NCBI GenBank assembly: GCA_013373015.1
Contig: JABXIQ010000024.1
Coordinates: forward strand, 1 to 45,181
DNA from: Kangiellaceae bacterium
GTDB taxonomy: Bacteria; Pseudomonadota; Gammaproteobacteria; Enterobacterales; Kangiellaceae
Direction: 5' to 3'
DNA: 45,181 nucleotides
Shown here piece by piece: positions 1 through 8,516 of this stretch (position 1 is the first letter of the stretch; each line of letters begins with the position of its first letter). The translations under genes and the position numbers were made by a program. The notes beneath the pieces were generated by a model. The model did no database searches. It saw nothing but the letters and a program-made list of their open reading frames with translations, and was not told where the DNA came from.

Positions 1-189
1 CATATCTGAAGAAGCACAATAAAGTTCATTATTAATAAGATTGCAATTTGCTCCTTGAGCTTGTAATTCTTTTGAAACCATTGATAAATCATAGTGTCCT
101 GCAAGCTCTATTTTAACATCCAATTCAGCGTCACTCTTACAAGATATAAGAGCTATTAAAAAAATAATACACCAGTGTTTGTAATTCAT
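1..189 (-). CDS. Partial lipoprotein, N-terminal 63 residues
   Basis: An open frame begins at an ATG at 189, preceded by a GAGG ribosome binding site, and runs off the left edge with no stop. The visible N-terminus has a short hydrophobic segment ending in Leu-Ile-Ser-Cys (Cys17), which fits a type II signal peptide and lipid attachment. The mature part begins Lys-Ser-Asp-Ala and contains at least two further cysteines (about residues 49 and 58). I do not recognise the family. It is probably an envelope lipoprotein of unknown function. The Asp at +3 or +4 after Cys is not enough to predict the membrane it is sorted to. Confidence 0.65.
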   Translation of the reverse strand, partial: MNYKHWCIIFLIALISCKSDAELDVKIELAGHYDLSMVSKELQAQGANCNLINNELYCASSDM

Positions 190-206
190 TTTATATCCTC
201 AAAATA

Positions 207-230
207 ATTGGGGTCAGAATCAATTTATTC
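207..230. repeat. Possible REP-type GGGGTCAGA motif
   Basis: The gap between the partial lipoprotein and the DUF6122-like gene contains a GGGGTCAGAATCAATTTA word. From memory, near-identical words (GGGGTCAGAGTC...) are scattered in many proteobacterial genomes beside REP-associated (IS200-like) transposase genes. No transposase is present here and only one copy was noticed, so a solitary remnant or chance match is possible. Confidence 0.25.
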
Positions 231-255
231 TTTATCCGATCTAGTGAACCCAGCC

Positions 256-582
256 TTATACCACCCAGACACCATTGGTCACCTGGCAGTCAATAGAATC
301 TAAAACAATATGAATCATAAGCCCAACTCCTAACCAGCGAGTTGGTTTGAACAAACATAGGCCACTATAAATCAGTATAGGAACAAGAGTATGCAGGGGA
401 TGGAAACCTATGCTGCATCGCAAGGGGTCGTAGATTGGATAAGCAAACAAATGGTCAATATCAATCAACATTCCTGCCATCATAAGTAAATAAGCTTTTA
501 ACCATGCCTTTTTGTCGGAGTCAGACCTAAAGAATAACAATGAAACGATAAGCGGCACTAAAAAGTGCAAAATCAGATGCAT
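256..582 (-). CDS. DUF6122-like small integral membrane protein
   Basis: A 108-residue hydrophobic protein with about four membrane segments. It carries His/Asp motifs typical of a small membrane family I recognise as DUF6122: HLILHF near the N-terminus, DIDHL around residues 40-45, RCSIGFHPLHT around 55-65 and a C-terminal HIVLDSIDC. The spaced His and Asp residues within or beside membrane segments suggest metal binding, as in YdjM-like membrane hydrolases, but no activity is established. It starts 13 bp after the yciO stop on the same strand, so the two are probably cotranscribed. The family name is from memory; the membrane topology is read from the sequence. Confidence 0.6.
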   Translation of the reverse strand: MHLILHFLVPLIVSLLFFRSDSDKKAWLKAYLLMMAGMLIDIDHLFAYPIYDPLRCSIGFHPLHTLVPILIYSGLCLFKPTRWLGVGLMIHIVLDSIDCQVTNGVWVV

Positions 583-595
583 AACTTAGAAAGAC

Positions 596-1219
596 TTATT
601 CAAAAAGACTTGGATCGCCCGCCCCGTAACGCACCACCTCAGGATAGCCAGAAGTCATATCAATCACCGAGGTTTCTTGATGGCCACAGTAACCGCCATC
701 AATCACTGCATCTACACGGCCATCAAGCAATTCATAAATCTCATACGGTTCCAGTACGCGATCATCATCTTGCTGTGGCAACACTAAACTGGTAGTCATC
801 ATCGGCTCGCCCAATGCTTCCAGCATTGATTGGGCAATCACATTATCAGGAACGCGAATACCGATAGTCTTCTTTTTTGGGTGTTTTAGTCGATTAGGCA
901 CTTCTGCTGTCGCGCGCAAGATAAAGGTGTATGGCCCTGGAGTATTATTTTTGATCAAGCGAAAAGCCAAATTATCGACACGTGCATACACCGCTAATTC
1001 AGTTAGATCACGGCATAATAAAGTAAAATCATGATTTTTATCTAAATCACGAATGCGACGGATTTTATCCAGAACGGCTTTATCACCAATATGACAACCG
1101 AGCGCATAACCAGAGTCAGTTGGATAAACCACTAAACCACCGTTGCGCACAATCGCTACCACTTGATTGATTAGTCGTGGCTGAGGATTTTCTTTATGTA
1201 TTTCAATCAGTTGTGTCAT
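596..1219 (-). CDS. yciO: YciO, Sua5/YrdC/YciO family protein
   Basis: A 207-residue protein, the usual length for YciO. It has the YrdC-fold signatures: VYPTDSGYALGC near residues 31-42, KIRRIRD with the downstream DFTLLC segment, PGPYTFIL around 95-102 and GIRVPDN around 120. It also has the family's SVID...VRYGAGD C-terminus. YrdC/Sua5 enzymes make threonylcarbamoyl-AMP for tRNA t6A. YciO is the paralogue without the Sua5 extension, and its own role is less certain. It lies 24 bp downstream of rnm, and the rnm(yciV)-yciO pairing is common in gammaproteobacteria. Assignment to YciO rather than the essential TsaC rests on length, motif wording and this neighbourhood. Confidence 0.87.
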   Translation of the reverse strand: MTQLIEIHKENPQPRLINQVVAIVRNGGLVVYPTDSGYALGCHIGDKAVLDKIRRIRDLDKNHDFTLLCRDLTELAVYARVDNLAFRLIKNNTPGPYTFILRATAEVPNRLKHPKKKTIGIRVPDNVIAQSMLEALGEPMMTTSLVLPQQDDDRVLEPYEIYELLDGRVDAVIDGGYCGHQETSVIDMTSGYPEVVRYGAGDPSLFE

Positions 1220-1243
1220 GTTTATGGTATAAATTCAGTGTTT

Positions 1244-2095
1244 TTATGAGCTTGGATCCCACAAGTTCCACACTGGTGTCACCTCTTGTGGCATCGTTGG
1301 AAACTTGCCCAGTTGCGCCCAAGGCTTGTCCAAAGCATGAAAGTCAGAGCCTTGCGAGCCCAGTAGGTTATGCTTATTTGCCCAGTTTGCCAATAAGTTT
1401 TTTTGTCCAGGATTGATATTAGGATAACACACTTCTATGGCTTGACCGCCTGCTGATTTGAAGTCCACCACCAATTGTTGCAGTTTATTTGAGCTTAATT
1501 TATAACGCGTTGGATGCGCCAAAACCGCAACACCGCCTGCTTGACGGATTATGGCTACGGCATCTTCTAGCGCAAACCATTCATCAGGCACAAAAGCCTT
1601 AGCGCCTTTTGCTAAATACTGCTTAAAAGCATTAGCAAAACTATTCACCGCCCCCCGCTCAAGCAAATATTGCGCCAAATGGGTTCGGCACACCATATTC
1701 TGTTGATCAGCCATATATTCAATATCGGCAACAGAGCCCGTTAAACCCGACTGTTCCAGTTTATGCGCCATTTGCAAAGCTCTTTGTTGACGCTTGGATT
1801 TCTGTAGCTTAATAAAGCTGGTTAAGCCTGAGTGGCGCGGATCAATATTCAAACCCACGATATGAATGGTCTGCTTCGCCCAATTAGCCGACAATTCAAC
1901 GCCATCAATAATATTCAACGACCATTGAGCTTTATTAGCATGAATTTCCATCAAACCATCGACCGAATCGTGGTCGGTAATGGCGATTTCATCAATACCT
2001 TTTTCAACCGCCATATCCAATAAAGCAGCTGGCTCTAAAGAACCATCTGAAGCGAGGGTGTGATTATGCAGGTCGCGAAGCATTAGGACAGTCAT
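1244..2095 (-). CDS. rnm: PHP-domain 5'-3' exoribonuclease RNase AM (YciV/TrpH)
   Basis: A 283-residue PHP phosphoesterase. Metal-binding motifs appear in the family order: DLHNHT (residues 8-13), ITDHDSVDG (about 39-47), GVELS (about 65), HIVG, RTHLA, AHPTR and the C-terminal GSDFHA. This matches YciV/TrpH, shown in E. coli to be a 5'-3' exonuclease that trims the 5' ends of rRNAs. The protein is about the usual length and complete. An alternative ATG lies four codons inside, and neither start has a convincing Shine-Dalgarno sequence. It is divergent from yciB, so the roughly 75-bp gap must hold promoters for both. Confidence 0.88.
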   Translation of the reverse strand: MTVLMLRDLHNHTLASDGSLEPAALLDMAVEKGIDEIAITDHDSVDGLMEIHANKAQWSLNIIDGVELSANWAKQTIHIVGLNIDPRHSGLTSFIKLQKSKRQQRALQMAHKLEQSGLTGSVADIEYMADQQNMVCRTHLAQYLLERGAVNSFANAFKQYLAKGAKAFVPDEWFALEDAVAIIRQAGGVAVLAHPTRYKLSSNKLQQLVVDFKSAGGQAIEVCYPNINPGQKNLLANWANKHNLLGSQGSDFHALDKPWAQLGKFPTMPQEVTPVWNLWDPSS

Positions 2096-2170
2096 TTAAA
2101 AAATTCATAAGGTTAGTTTGCCTAGTTTTTGCTTTGCGGTAAACTTGAGCAGCGAATTTTGGAGCAGAAT

Positions 2171-2743
2171 ATGACATTTATTAAAGAAAATTACCCGATT
2201 GTGGGGTTTATTGCTGTTTATTTGATCACTAAAAACCTAGTTTTGGCCGCAGCAGTGTGGAGCGCAGGATCATTATTACAGATTTTAACTAGTGTAGTTA
2301 CCAAGCAACCTATAAAAAAATCACACATTGCCTATTTTATCGTCGGTTTAATTTTACTGGCTATGGCTTACTACTTTAACAATGAAAATTTTATTAAATG
2401 GAAAACCAGCATTATGGTTTGGGCTGGAGCTTTAGTTATTTTGTTTAGGCAATTATTCAATGGTAAATATGTCATTAAGGATTTAACTCAAGCCAACAAC
2501 TTAATTAAAGACACAGCACCGATACGAACTTTACAACAAGTGAATATCCTATGGATTGTTTTCTTGCTGCTATTTGGCTTACTCAATATTTATGTAGCCT
2601 ACAATTACAGTACTGATTTTTGGTTCTGGTTCAAAATGATTGGTCTGTTCGTTTCAACCATGGGACTATTTATTCTTAGTCTCGTGATGCTCAAAGAACA
2701 CCTTAATATGGATGATCAAGAACGAACTGATCAACAACAATAA
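2171..2743 (+). CDS. yciB: YciB inner-membrane septation protein
   Basis: A 190-residue polytopic membrane protein (about five segments) with the YciB/IspZ pattern: a charged N-terminus, KWKTSIMVW, FRQLFNGKYVIK and a final KEHLN tail. YciB interacts with division and elongation proteins and affects envelope synthesis in enterobacteria. The frame is open from 2129, but GGAGCAGAAT sits directly before the ATG at 2171, and the resulting N-terminus (MTFIKENYPI) suits the family, so I use that start. It heads a plus-strand group with yciI and bolA, an association common in gammaproteobacteria. Confidence 0.85.
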   Translation: MTFIKENYPIVGFIAVYLITKNLVLAAAVWSAGSLLQILTSVVTKQPIKKSHIAYFIVGLILLAMAYYFNNENFIKWKTSIMVWAGALVILFRQLFNGKYVIKDLTQANNLIKDTAPIRTLQQVNILWIVFLLLFGLLNIYVAYNYSTDFWFWFKMIGLFVSTMGLFILSLVMLKEHLNMDDQERTDQQQ

Positions 2744-2771
2744 GTTAACTTAACATAACTAGAGAATAAAA

Positions 2772-3071
2772 ATGCTATATGTCATTTTTTCACAAGATGT
2801 CGAAAACTCACTACCTTTGCGTCAACAAGCAAGACCTGCACACGTCGAACGTCTTAAGACACTGAAAGAGCAAGGTCGTTTAATCTTAGCTGGTCCCTGT
2901 CCAGCCATTGATACTGTCGATCCTGGAGAAGCAGGTTTCACAGGTTCTGTTATCGTTGCTGAGTTTACATCATTAAAAGAAGCACAAGTGTGGGCTGATG
3001 CAGATCCTTATATTGAAGCAGGTGTTTACCAGTCGGTTATCGTCAAGCCCTTTAACAAAGTGCTACCTTAG
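2772..3071 (+). CDS. yciI: YciI family protein
   Basis: A 99-residue protein of the YciI superfamily (ferredoxin-like fold). It shows the family pattern: MLYVIFSQD at the start, RPAHVERL with the conserved His near residue 24, [10 protein letters not shown] around 36-45, and [18 protein letters not shown] at the C-terminus. The His and the Asp of the DPY motif form the proposed active site. E. coli YciI has no settled physiological role. An AGAGAATAAAA ribosome binding region precedes the ATG. It lies 28 bp after yciB and 28 bp before bolA, so the three probably form one operon. Confidence 0.88.
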   Translation: MLYVIFSQDVENSLPLRQQARPAHVERLKTLKEQGRLILAGPCPAIDTVDPGEAGFTGSVIVAEFTSLKEAQVWADADPYIEAGVYQSVIVKPFNKVLP

Positions 3072-3099
3072 CACCTAATTTTTACTCAAGAGAAGAAAA

Positions 3100-3360
3100 A
3101 TGGATAACTCAAAGCGCATTGAACAAATGCAACAGTTATTAACAACAGCGTTTAATCCAAGCCAACTGGAAGTCATTGATGACAGCCATAAGCATGTCGG
3201 TCATGCCGGCGCTCGTGATGGTAAAGGCCATTTTACAGTCATTATCCAGAGCGAAGCATTAACAGGCAAAAGAATGGTGCAACAGCACAGAGCTATTTAC
3301 CAAGCACTTGGCGAAATGATGGAAACCGATATTCACGCCTTGGCGATTAAGGTTTTATAG
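3100..3360 (+). CDS. bolA: BolA family protein
   Basis: An 86-residue BolA-fold protein. The sequence LEVIDDSHKHVGHA, then GHFTVII, the helix-turn-helix-like RMVQQHRAIYQAL and the terminal IHALAIKVL match BolA more closely than its paralogue IbaG. BolA proteins pair with monothiol glutaredoxins in iron-sulfur handling and also act in morphology and stress gene regulation. The conserved C-terminal His (IHAL) is present. AAGAGAAG lies just before the ATG. It is the third gene of the yciB-yciI-bolA group. The shorter C-terminus compared with E. coli BolA (105 aa) is common in other gammaproteobacteria. Confidence 0.85.
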   Translation: MDNSKRIEQMQQLLTTAFNPSQLEVIDDSHKHVGHAGARDGKGHFTVIIQSEALTGKRMVQQHRAIYQALGEMMETDIHALAIKVL

Positions 3361-3370
3361 TATATTTATT

Positions 3371-3658
3371 ATGAAGTTATTACTTGCTTTAGGCCCTTAT
3401 TCCACCTTAATCGCTATTGTAATAGTTGTTTATAGCTATTTCTTTTCGGGCGGAACCAGATGGGTCGAATATTGGCAGGTCAACTTGTTATTGCTAGCAC
3501 CCGTTGTATTGCTTTTATGCTTGGTCTCATTTTTTACGACTCGTAAATATAAAGCGCTCAACCTCTACGAGCAAAGTTTAAAGTCTGGAAACACTCTTAT
3601 ATTAATACTTTTTGGTGCTTTTTCTTTATTTGCTATTTCAACTCTTTTTGCTTTTTAA
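3371..3658 (+). CDS. Small membrane protein of unknown function
   Basis: A 95-residue hydrophobic frame with about three predicted membrane segments (residues 4-26, 35-54 and 73-95) and a short basic loop, TTRKYKA. It begins 10 bp after bolA. No clear Shine-Dalgarno sequence is visible before the ATG, so it may be translationally coupled to bolA or start elsewhere. I do not recognise the family. It occupies the position next to nlpD where rpoS is found in many relatives, but it is on the opposite strand and shows no resemblance to a sigma factor. It converges on nlpD with a 26-bp gap. Confidence 0.55.
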   Translation: MKLLLALGPYSTLIAIVIVVYSYFFSGGTRWVEYWQVNLLLLAPVVLLLCLVSFFTTRKYKALNLYEQSLKSGNTLILILFGAFSLFAISTLFAF

Positions 3659-3684
3659 GCTTGCTGCTCTTTTCAGATTGCACA

Positions 3685-4758
3685 CTAACGCTTTGGCAAG
3701 TAACGCATAGGGTCAGTGGGCTTGCCTCGATAGCGAATTTCAAAATGCAGTTTAGGGATATCTGAATCAGTATTACCGATTTCAGCTATTTTTTGACCTG
3801 CTTTAATAATTTCGTTTTCTTTTACCAACAGCTTTTTATTATGGGCATAAGCGCTAATAAAATCATTGTTGTGTTTAATGATCACGAGATTGCCATAACC
3901 GCGTAGACCTCGACCAGCATAAACCACTCTTCCTGCCGCTGCAGCTCGTACTGGATCGCCCAAATTACCAGCGATATCAATACCTTTGGCCTTTTTTGCT
4001 GCTCCAGAAAAACGAGTAATAATCTGGCCCATAGCTGGCCACATCCAATATTTGACCGCTTGATTACCCAAGGAAGTATTGGCTACAGTTTGAATGGGTT
4101 GGGTCTGCTTTTTACTGGGTTGGCTATCATTATTAGCCGCATTATTAACGGCTTTCTTGTCAACGGGTTTTGCTGTCACCGTTGGCTTTGTAACATTAGT
4201 TTTGTTAGCAGTTTGAGTGACGGGCTTAGTTGCTGCCTGACGTTTCACCTCAGTTGGCTTAGTTGGTCTTTGAGTAGAGGTATTATTGGTGTTAGTAGTG
4301 GTGTTAGAAGGATCACTAGTATTTTTTGCCACCTGCGGATTTACGGTACTATCGTCATTAGAACCCGCAGTTTCACGTGCTTTTTGCAGATTAATTCTTT
4401 GCCCTGGATGAATGGTGTAATTGTTATCAATATGATTAACTTTCGCCAATGTTTTGAAATCCACGCCATAGCGAAAAGCAATCGAGTATAAGGTATCGCC
4501 TTTGCGTACTCGATAATATTGCTGACTATTATCAACCTCTGTTGGCGGGTAAAAACTTGAAGAAACAGCCTTTTGACCAGTGGCGTCACGCTCTTCGACG
4601 GGTGCTAACCTCTTATTACCACAGCCTTGCTGTAGATACACAACAAAAACAATGAGCACTAACCATAGAGCACGCAAAGCAGAACGCTTTAAAATACCTT
4701 TTAGGCTTGCGTCATCATTATCAGAATGATTATTGTTATGCTGCTTTTGCTGTTGCAT
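3685..4758 (-). CDS. nlpD: NlpD-like LysM/M23 amidase activator
   Basis: A 357-residue envelope protein: an N-terminal cytoplasmic stretch, one membrane segment (about 28-43), a LysM domain (about 81-125, RVRKGDTLYSIA), a Thr/Asn/Lys-rich linker (about 130-230) and a C-terminal LytM/M23 domain (about 240-355). The zinc site is degenerate: the usual HxGxD motif reads AKGID, so the first His is replaced by Ala, although LHFEIR is kept. This is typical of NlpD and EnvC, which activate amidases instead of cutting peptidoglycan. Cys46 follows Gln-Gln-Gly, a poor lipobox, so the anchor may be a transmembrane helix. The surE-pcm-yqaA-nlpD context supports the name. Confidence 0.85.
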   Translation of the reverse strand: MQQQKQHNNNHSDNDDASLKGILKRSALRALWLVLIVFVVYLQQGCGNKRLAPVEERDATGQKAVSSSFYPPTEVDNSQQYYRVRKGDTLYSIAFRYGVDFKTLAKVNHIDNNYTIHPGQRINLQKARETAGSNDDSTVNPQVAKNTSDPSNTTTNTNNTSTQRPTKPTEVKRQAATKPVTQTANKTNVTKPTVTAKPVDKKAVNNAANNDSQPSKKQTQPIQTVANTSLGNQAVKYWMWPAMGQIITRFSGAAKKAKGIDIAGNLGDPVRAAAAGRVVYAGRGLRGYGNLVIIKHNNDFISAYAHNKKLLVKENEIIKAGQKIAEIGNTDSDIPKLHFEIRYRGKPTDPMRYLPKR

Positions 4759-4799
4759 CCTGTTGCGCTATTTCCTAATCTTAAAATCCAATGAACAGT

Positions 4800-5387
4800 T
4801 TATTTGCTTAAATTATAAATAATATACGCCAAGACGCCTAACATTAATACGCCCCACCCAATCCACTCTACATATTGACGCAATTTATGCTCCATTTGTT
4901 CCCCACCCCACTTGATCAAGCCACCAATCAAGAAAAATTGAGCAGAACGAGCAACAATTGAAGCTATTAAGAATGGCAAGAAAGCCATGCCTAAAGCTCC
5001 TGCGGTCAAGGTGAATATTTTATAAGGTACTGGCGAAAAGCCAGCAATCAATACAACCCAAACACCATATTCTTCAAACCACGACAATGCTTTTTGGTAG
5101 GTTTCTTGGTAATGGAATTGCTCAATCAATGGCAAAACCCAAGACTCAAAAGCAACAGCACCAATCAAATAGCCAGCGACACCACCCAAAACCGAAGTAA
5201 TAGTGGCTAAAGCAGCAAGGCTTAACGCTCGATTAGGTCGCGCCAAAGCCATTGGCGCTAACATTACTGCGGTTGGTATTGGAAAAAAGATTGACTCAAT
5301 GAAACTGATAAAACCCAGGATATATACTGCATACTGATGTTTAGCCCAGCCAAGACAAGCATCATACAATTTAGTGAAAATTTTCAT
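4800..5387 (-). CDS. yqaA: YqaA family DedA-like membrane protein
   Basis: A 195-residue polytopic protein of the DedA/SNARE-associated (VTT) superfamily, YqaA branch. Visible hallmarks are ESIFFPIPTAVMLAPMAL (about residues 31-48), GGVAGYLIGAVAFE (about 68-81) and the re-entrant-type GFSPVPYKIFTLTAGALGM (about 116-134). DedA-family proteins are linked to lipid-carrier flipping and proton-motive-force homeostasis. The YqaA branch has no fixed function. It sits between pcm and nlpD, as in several marine gammaproteobacteria, with 36-41 bp gaps that suggest cotranscription. Confidence 0.85.
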   Translation of the reverse strand: MKIFTKLYDACLGWAKHQYAVYILGFISFIESIFFPIPTAVMLAPMALARPNRALSLAALATITSVLGGVAGYLIGAVAFESWVLPLIEQFHYQETYQKALSWFEEYGVWVVLIAGFSPVPYKIFTLTAGALGMAFLPFLIASIVARSAQFFLIGGLIKWGGEQMEHKLRQYVEWIGWGVLMLGVLAYIIYNLSK

Positions 5388-5423
5388 AATAATTCGCTAA
5401 TAGTTATAATTCTTAAGGGATGA

Positions 5424-6065
5424 TTAACGCTTGATCCCGCTGACAAGAGGCACAAATTTCACTTTTTCAATAAAGGTTTGTTTGACCTTGTTACCTTGCC
5501 TTTCAATCAACACCAGTTCTTGATTGGTTTCGGTGGCACCAATTGGAATAATCATTCTGCCACCGTCTTCGGATAATTGCATAATCAACTTTTCAGGCAC
5601 CGACTGAGGAGCGGCAGTTACAATAATGGCATCAAAAGGCCCATTCTGCGGCCAACCATTAAATCCATCAGCAAAAAGATATTGGATATTATGCAGGCCA
5701 AGTCCTGAAAGTGTTTTACGCGCTTGCATGTGTAACGCTCGAATACGTTCAATGGTAAATACTGTTTTACTGACTTTGGATAAAATTGACGTTTGATAGC
5801 CACAACCAGTGCCAATTTCTAGAACCTTGTCCATGCGCCCAGTTTGCAGCAATATCTCGGTCATTCGCGCAACTATGTACGGCTGCGAAATAGTCTGCCC
5901 CATGCCAATCGGCAAGGCGGTATCTTCATAAGCACGATGCGATAAACCTTCATCAATAAATAGATGGCGTGGCGTTTGGGCAATGATCTGTAGTATGTGT
6001 TGGCTAGTAATACCCTCAGCCTGCAAGCGCTCAACCAAACGGTTACGGGTGCGCTCAGAAGTCAT
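5424..6065 (-). CDS. pcm: Protein-L-isoaspartate O-methyltransferase
   Basis: A 213-residue SAM-dependent methyltransferase that repairs isoaspartyl residues in aged proteins. Family blocks are intact: PRHLFIDE, HRAYEDTALPIGMGQTISQPYIVARMTE, the SAM-binding VLEIGTGCGYQTSIL, and FDAIIVTAAP. The frame opens from 6092, but the N-terminus MTSERTRNRL at 6065 matches other gammaproteobacterial Pcm starts, and GGAATTGG precedes it, so I use the shorter form. It lies downstream of surE, its usual partner. Confidence 0.92.
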   Translation of the reverse strand: MTSERTRNRLVERLQAEGITSQHILQIIAQTPRHLFIDEGLSHRAYEDTALPIGMGQTISQPYIVARMTEILLQTGRMDKVLEIGTGCGYQTSILSKVSKTVFTIERIRALHMQARKTLSGLGLHNIQYLFADGFNGWPQNGPFDAIIVTAAPQSVPEKLIMQLSEDGGRMIIPIGATETNQELVLIERQGNKVKQTFIEKVKFVPLVSGIKR

Positions 6066-6147
6066 TCCAATTCCAGAAATATGTGCGTTCATAGGCTTTT
6101 TCGATGGTAAAACGATTAATCGTTAATTATTTTTTATCTTTATATGT

Positions 6148-6921
6148 TTAATTGTCATTGTATAAATCATTAAGCTTACTGTTTTGGATAAAGTCACTGA
6201 CTTCGTCAAAACTGTTGTAAGCTGTCAGATCCACATTGATTGGAGTAATAGAAACATAACCTTGCTCAATGGCATGAAAATCGGTTCCTTCTCCCACATC
6301 TTGCCCTTCTGGCAATGGCCCCAACCAATAGATTGGACGCCCTTTCGGATCTTTATCGGGGATAATAGTATCAGCCCGATGGCGATTTCCCAAGCGTGTT
6401 AGCTTAATTCCTTTAATTTCTTCGTAAGGTACGTCAGGTACATTAATATTGATCACACGATTTTTCTGGAATGGATGTTCGATAAGTTGTTGAATAATAT
6501 CTACAGCCACCCGAGCAGCTGTTGCATAATTCACGCAATTGTGGCCATTAAGCGAAACAGCAACCGCTGTATAACCCAATGCACGCCCTTCCATCGCTGC
6601 TGCAATAGTGCCTGAATATAAAGCGTCATCGCCCAAGTTAGCACCAGTGTTAATACCCGCCACCACCATATCTGGCTCAGAATCCATCAAATGGTGTGTC
6701 CCCAAATGTACACAATCGGTAGGAGTGCCAGTGACCGAATAAAACCCTCGTTCAGTATTATGCGCACGAATCGGTTGATCAAGCGTTAGAGAATTAGAAG
6801 CCCCGCTACGATTACGATCGGGCGCTACCACCGTCACGTCCGCGATAGTCGACAAACGATCGTATAATTCATTAATTCCGGGCGCGAAATAGCCATCATC
6901 ATTACTCAACAGTATTTTCAT
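6148..6921 (-). CDS. surE: 5'/3'-nucleotidase SurE
   Basis: A 257-residue SurE phosphatase (EC 3.1.3.5). It begins [16 protein letters not shown], containing the Asp-Asp metal site (residues 8-9), followed by [11 protein letters not shown] with the conserved Ser and Asn, [11 protein letters not shown] and [26 protein letters not shown]. Length is normal. The start overlaps the end of truD by 20 bp, consistent with translational coupling. truD-surE-pcm is the conserved gammaproteobacterial order. Confidence 0.95.
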   Translation of the reverse strand: MKILLSNDDGYFAPGINELYDRLSTIADVTVVAPDRNRSGASNSLTLDQPIRAHNTERGFYSVTGTPTDCVHLGTHHLMDSEPDMVVAGINTGANLGDDALYSGTIAAAMEGRALGYTAVAVSLNGHNCVNYATAARVAVDIIQQLIEHPFQKNRVININVPDVPYEEIKGIKLTRLGNRHRADTIIPDKDPKGRPIYWLGPLPEGQDVGEGTDFHAIEQGYVSITPINVDLTAYNSFDEVSDFIQNSKLNDLYNDN

Positions 6922-8008
6922 TGTTTCTCACTATGTCTAACTCCACTAATTCGCGCAAAAAACTGGTTGCAAAAGCCCCTTTTGGCAAACTAAAACTTAA
7001 CTCTAAGCTGGTCTGATTGGCAGCTTCATTAATGGCATCATTATGCCACAAGACTTTGACATTTTTAGGAAAAATGCGAATTGCACGCCTTTCAGCATTC
7101 AAACCTTTGCGTTGAAGCTGTTCAATTATATCTCGATAAGGCGCCAATACCTCTTGTTCAAAAGCTAATACCTGATCACTGACATTCGAGCGCCCTCGAC
7201 CAGGCATTGGCGCTGTTGGATGAAGATCTTTTTGTTGGAAACGAGGAAGCTCATTGGCAAGTTCGGTAACCGTAAAACCGCTCTCAGAGCCATCTAATTG
7301 CACATAATCACCTGCAAAAAGCTCAGTGAAGCCATCGCGTTTTGCTCGCTCGGACAATACATGGTTAAACAAATAAGAGCGCACCGCAGAAAAAAGTAAT
7401 CCTTGTAAGTTTCTATTTTTTAGTCTTTTATTCGATTGCAGCAGTTCTAAGCCACGAGTTAAATTATCGCCATTATGACCAAATCGCTGTTCACCAAAGT
7501 AATTAGCAAAACCGTGTTGTTCAATCTGCTGTATTTTTTGCTCTACTCGCTCTTTATCGCCAACAAAGTCTCGCAAGGTAATCTTGAATTGATTATGCTT
7601 AACTGCGCCAATACGAAGCTTTTTATCATGACGAGTTGTCTTGAGAACCTGCACTTCATCATCATTAAAAGTTTGCCAGTCAATTTCTTGTAACAAGGGA
7701 AGCTGTACACTAAACCATTGTCTTGCAATAGCAAAACGATCTTTCTTACCCGCGTAACCAATATCGGTAGGTTTTACTTGGGCAAAACGTCTCAGCTTAT
7801 GAGTCACAATATCCGTATTAACATTACGCTTTTCAATATACAGTAGATGATGAGCGCCTTGGCCAGAAGGTTCAAAACGTAATGTTTCTTCGACTATAAA
7901 ATCATGAATAGATTGTCGAAAAATAGCCTTGCCAACGACAGAACCTGTGGTTCTAGCCCAATCATAAAGCTCAACAAACTTTTCAGCTACAGGGTTAACT
8001 GATTGCAT
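6902..8008 (-). CDS. truD: tRNA pseudouridine(13) synthase TruD
   Basis: A 368-residue pseudouridine synthase acting on U13 of tRNA-Glu. The catalytic loop reads [18 protein letters not shown], with the nucleophilic Asp in KKDR (about residue 91). NYFGEQRFG (about 178-186), GRGRSN and the C-terminal [14 protein letters not shown] are also family landmarks. GGAG lies nine bases before the ATG. The gene overlaps surE and follows ispF, the standard order. Confidence 0.94.
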   Translation of the reverse strand: MQSVNPVAEKFVELYDWARTTGSVVGKAIFRQSIHDFIVEETLRFEPSGQGAHHLLYIEKRNVNTDIVTHKLRRFAQVKPTDIGYAGKKDRFAIARQWFSVQLPLLQEIDWQTFNDDEVQVLKTTRHDKKLRIGAVKHNQFKITLRDFVGDKERVEQKIQQIEQHGFANYFGEQRFGHNGDNLTRGLELLQSNKRLKNRNLQGLLFSAVRSYLFNHVLSERAKRDGFTELFAGDYVQLDGSESGFTVTELANELPRFQQKDLHPTAPMPGRGRSNVSDQVLAFEQEVLAPYRDIIEQLQRKGLNAERRAIRIFPKNVKVLWHNDAINEAANQTSLELSFSLPKGAFATSFLRELVELDIVRNNENTVE

Positions 8009-8033
8009 GGACTAGCTCCATTCGCGAAATTGT

Positions 8034-8516
8034 TTAGTCATTATTCTGTTGCAAGATACAAACAGCATGAACAGCTATACCTTCTTTACGTCCCACAAAA
8101 CCCAGTTTTTCAGTAGTGGTTGCTTTAACATTGATTTGCCCAAGACCTGCATCGCAAATAACGGCGATGACAGCACGCATAGCATCTATTTTGCTAGCCA
8201 TTTTAGGTGCTTGAGCAATAATAGTGACATCCAAATTTCCCAACTGATAACCGGTATCTTTGACCATGCCCATAACATGAGTCAGCAACTGCTTGCTATC
8301 AGCGCCAGCAAACTCTTGGTCAGTATCTGGGAAATGATGTCCAATATCACCTTTCGCGATAGCTCCTAGCAATGCATCACAGACGGCATGAAGCACCACA
8401 TCACCATCGGAATGGGCAATTAAACCTTGCTCACCCTTAAATTCAACACCGCCTAGAATTAACGGCTTGTCGCCACCAAATTTATGGACGTCATAACCAT
8501 GACCAATACGAAACAT
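8034..8516 (-). CDS. ispF: 2-C-methyl-D-erythritol 2,4-cyclodiphosphate synthase
   Basis: A 160-residue MEP-pathway enzyme that forms the cyclic diphosphate in isoprenoid precursor synthesis. It has [12 protein letters not shown] (zinc-binding Asp and His), [31 protein letters not shown], and a C-terminal [26 protein letters not shown] at 8522 is in frame, but the GGGGA at eight bases before the ATG at 8516 and homology to MRIGHG-type starts favour 8516. Its normal partner ispD lies about 7.4 kb upstream, on the far side of the histidine operon. The 35-bp gap to hisD shows no obvious promoter or terminator, so at least part of its transcription may come from the his operon. Confidence 0.94.
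   Translation of the reverse strand: MFRIGHGYDVHKFGGDKPLILGGVEFKGEQGLIAHSDGDVVLHAVCDALLGAIAKGDIGHHFPDTDQEFAGADSKQLLTHVMGMVKDTGYQLGNLDVTIIAQAPKMASKIDAMRAVIAVICDAGLGQINVKATTTEKLGFVGRKEGIAVHAVCILQQNND

Noticed and set aside
1244-2095. PHP protein as a HisK-type histidinol-phosphatase
   Set aside because: The PHP family includes histidinol-phosphatases, and the his operon lacks a classical one. But the motif order and yciO neighbourhood match RNase AM (YciV), and the HAD fused to HisC is a better candidate.
4060-4491. A 143-codon plus-strand frame opposite nlpD
   Set aside because: It is antisense to the Thr/Asn-rich linker and LysM domain of a clear NlpD. The repeated Ser/Gly/Leu content reflects the low-complexity linker, not a real protein.
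8050-8369. A 106-codon plus-strand frame opposite ispF
   Set aside because: It is antisense to an intact essential enzyme and its composition is atypical, with no recognisable domain.
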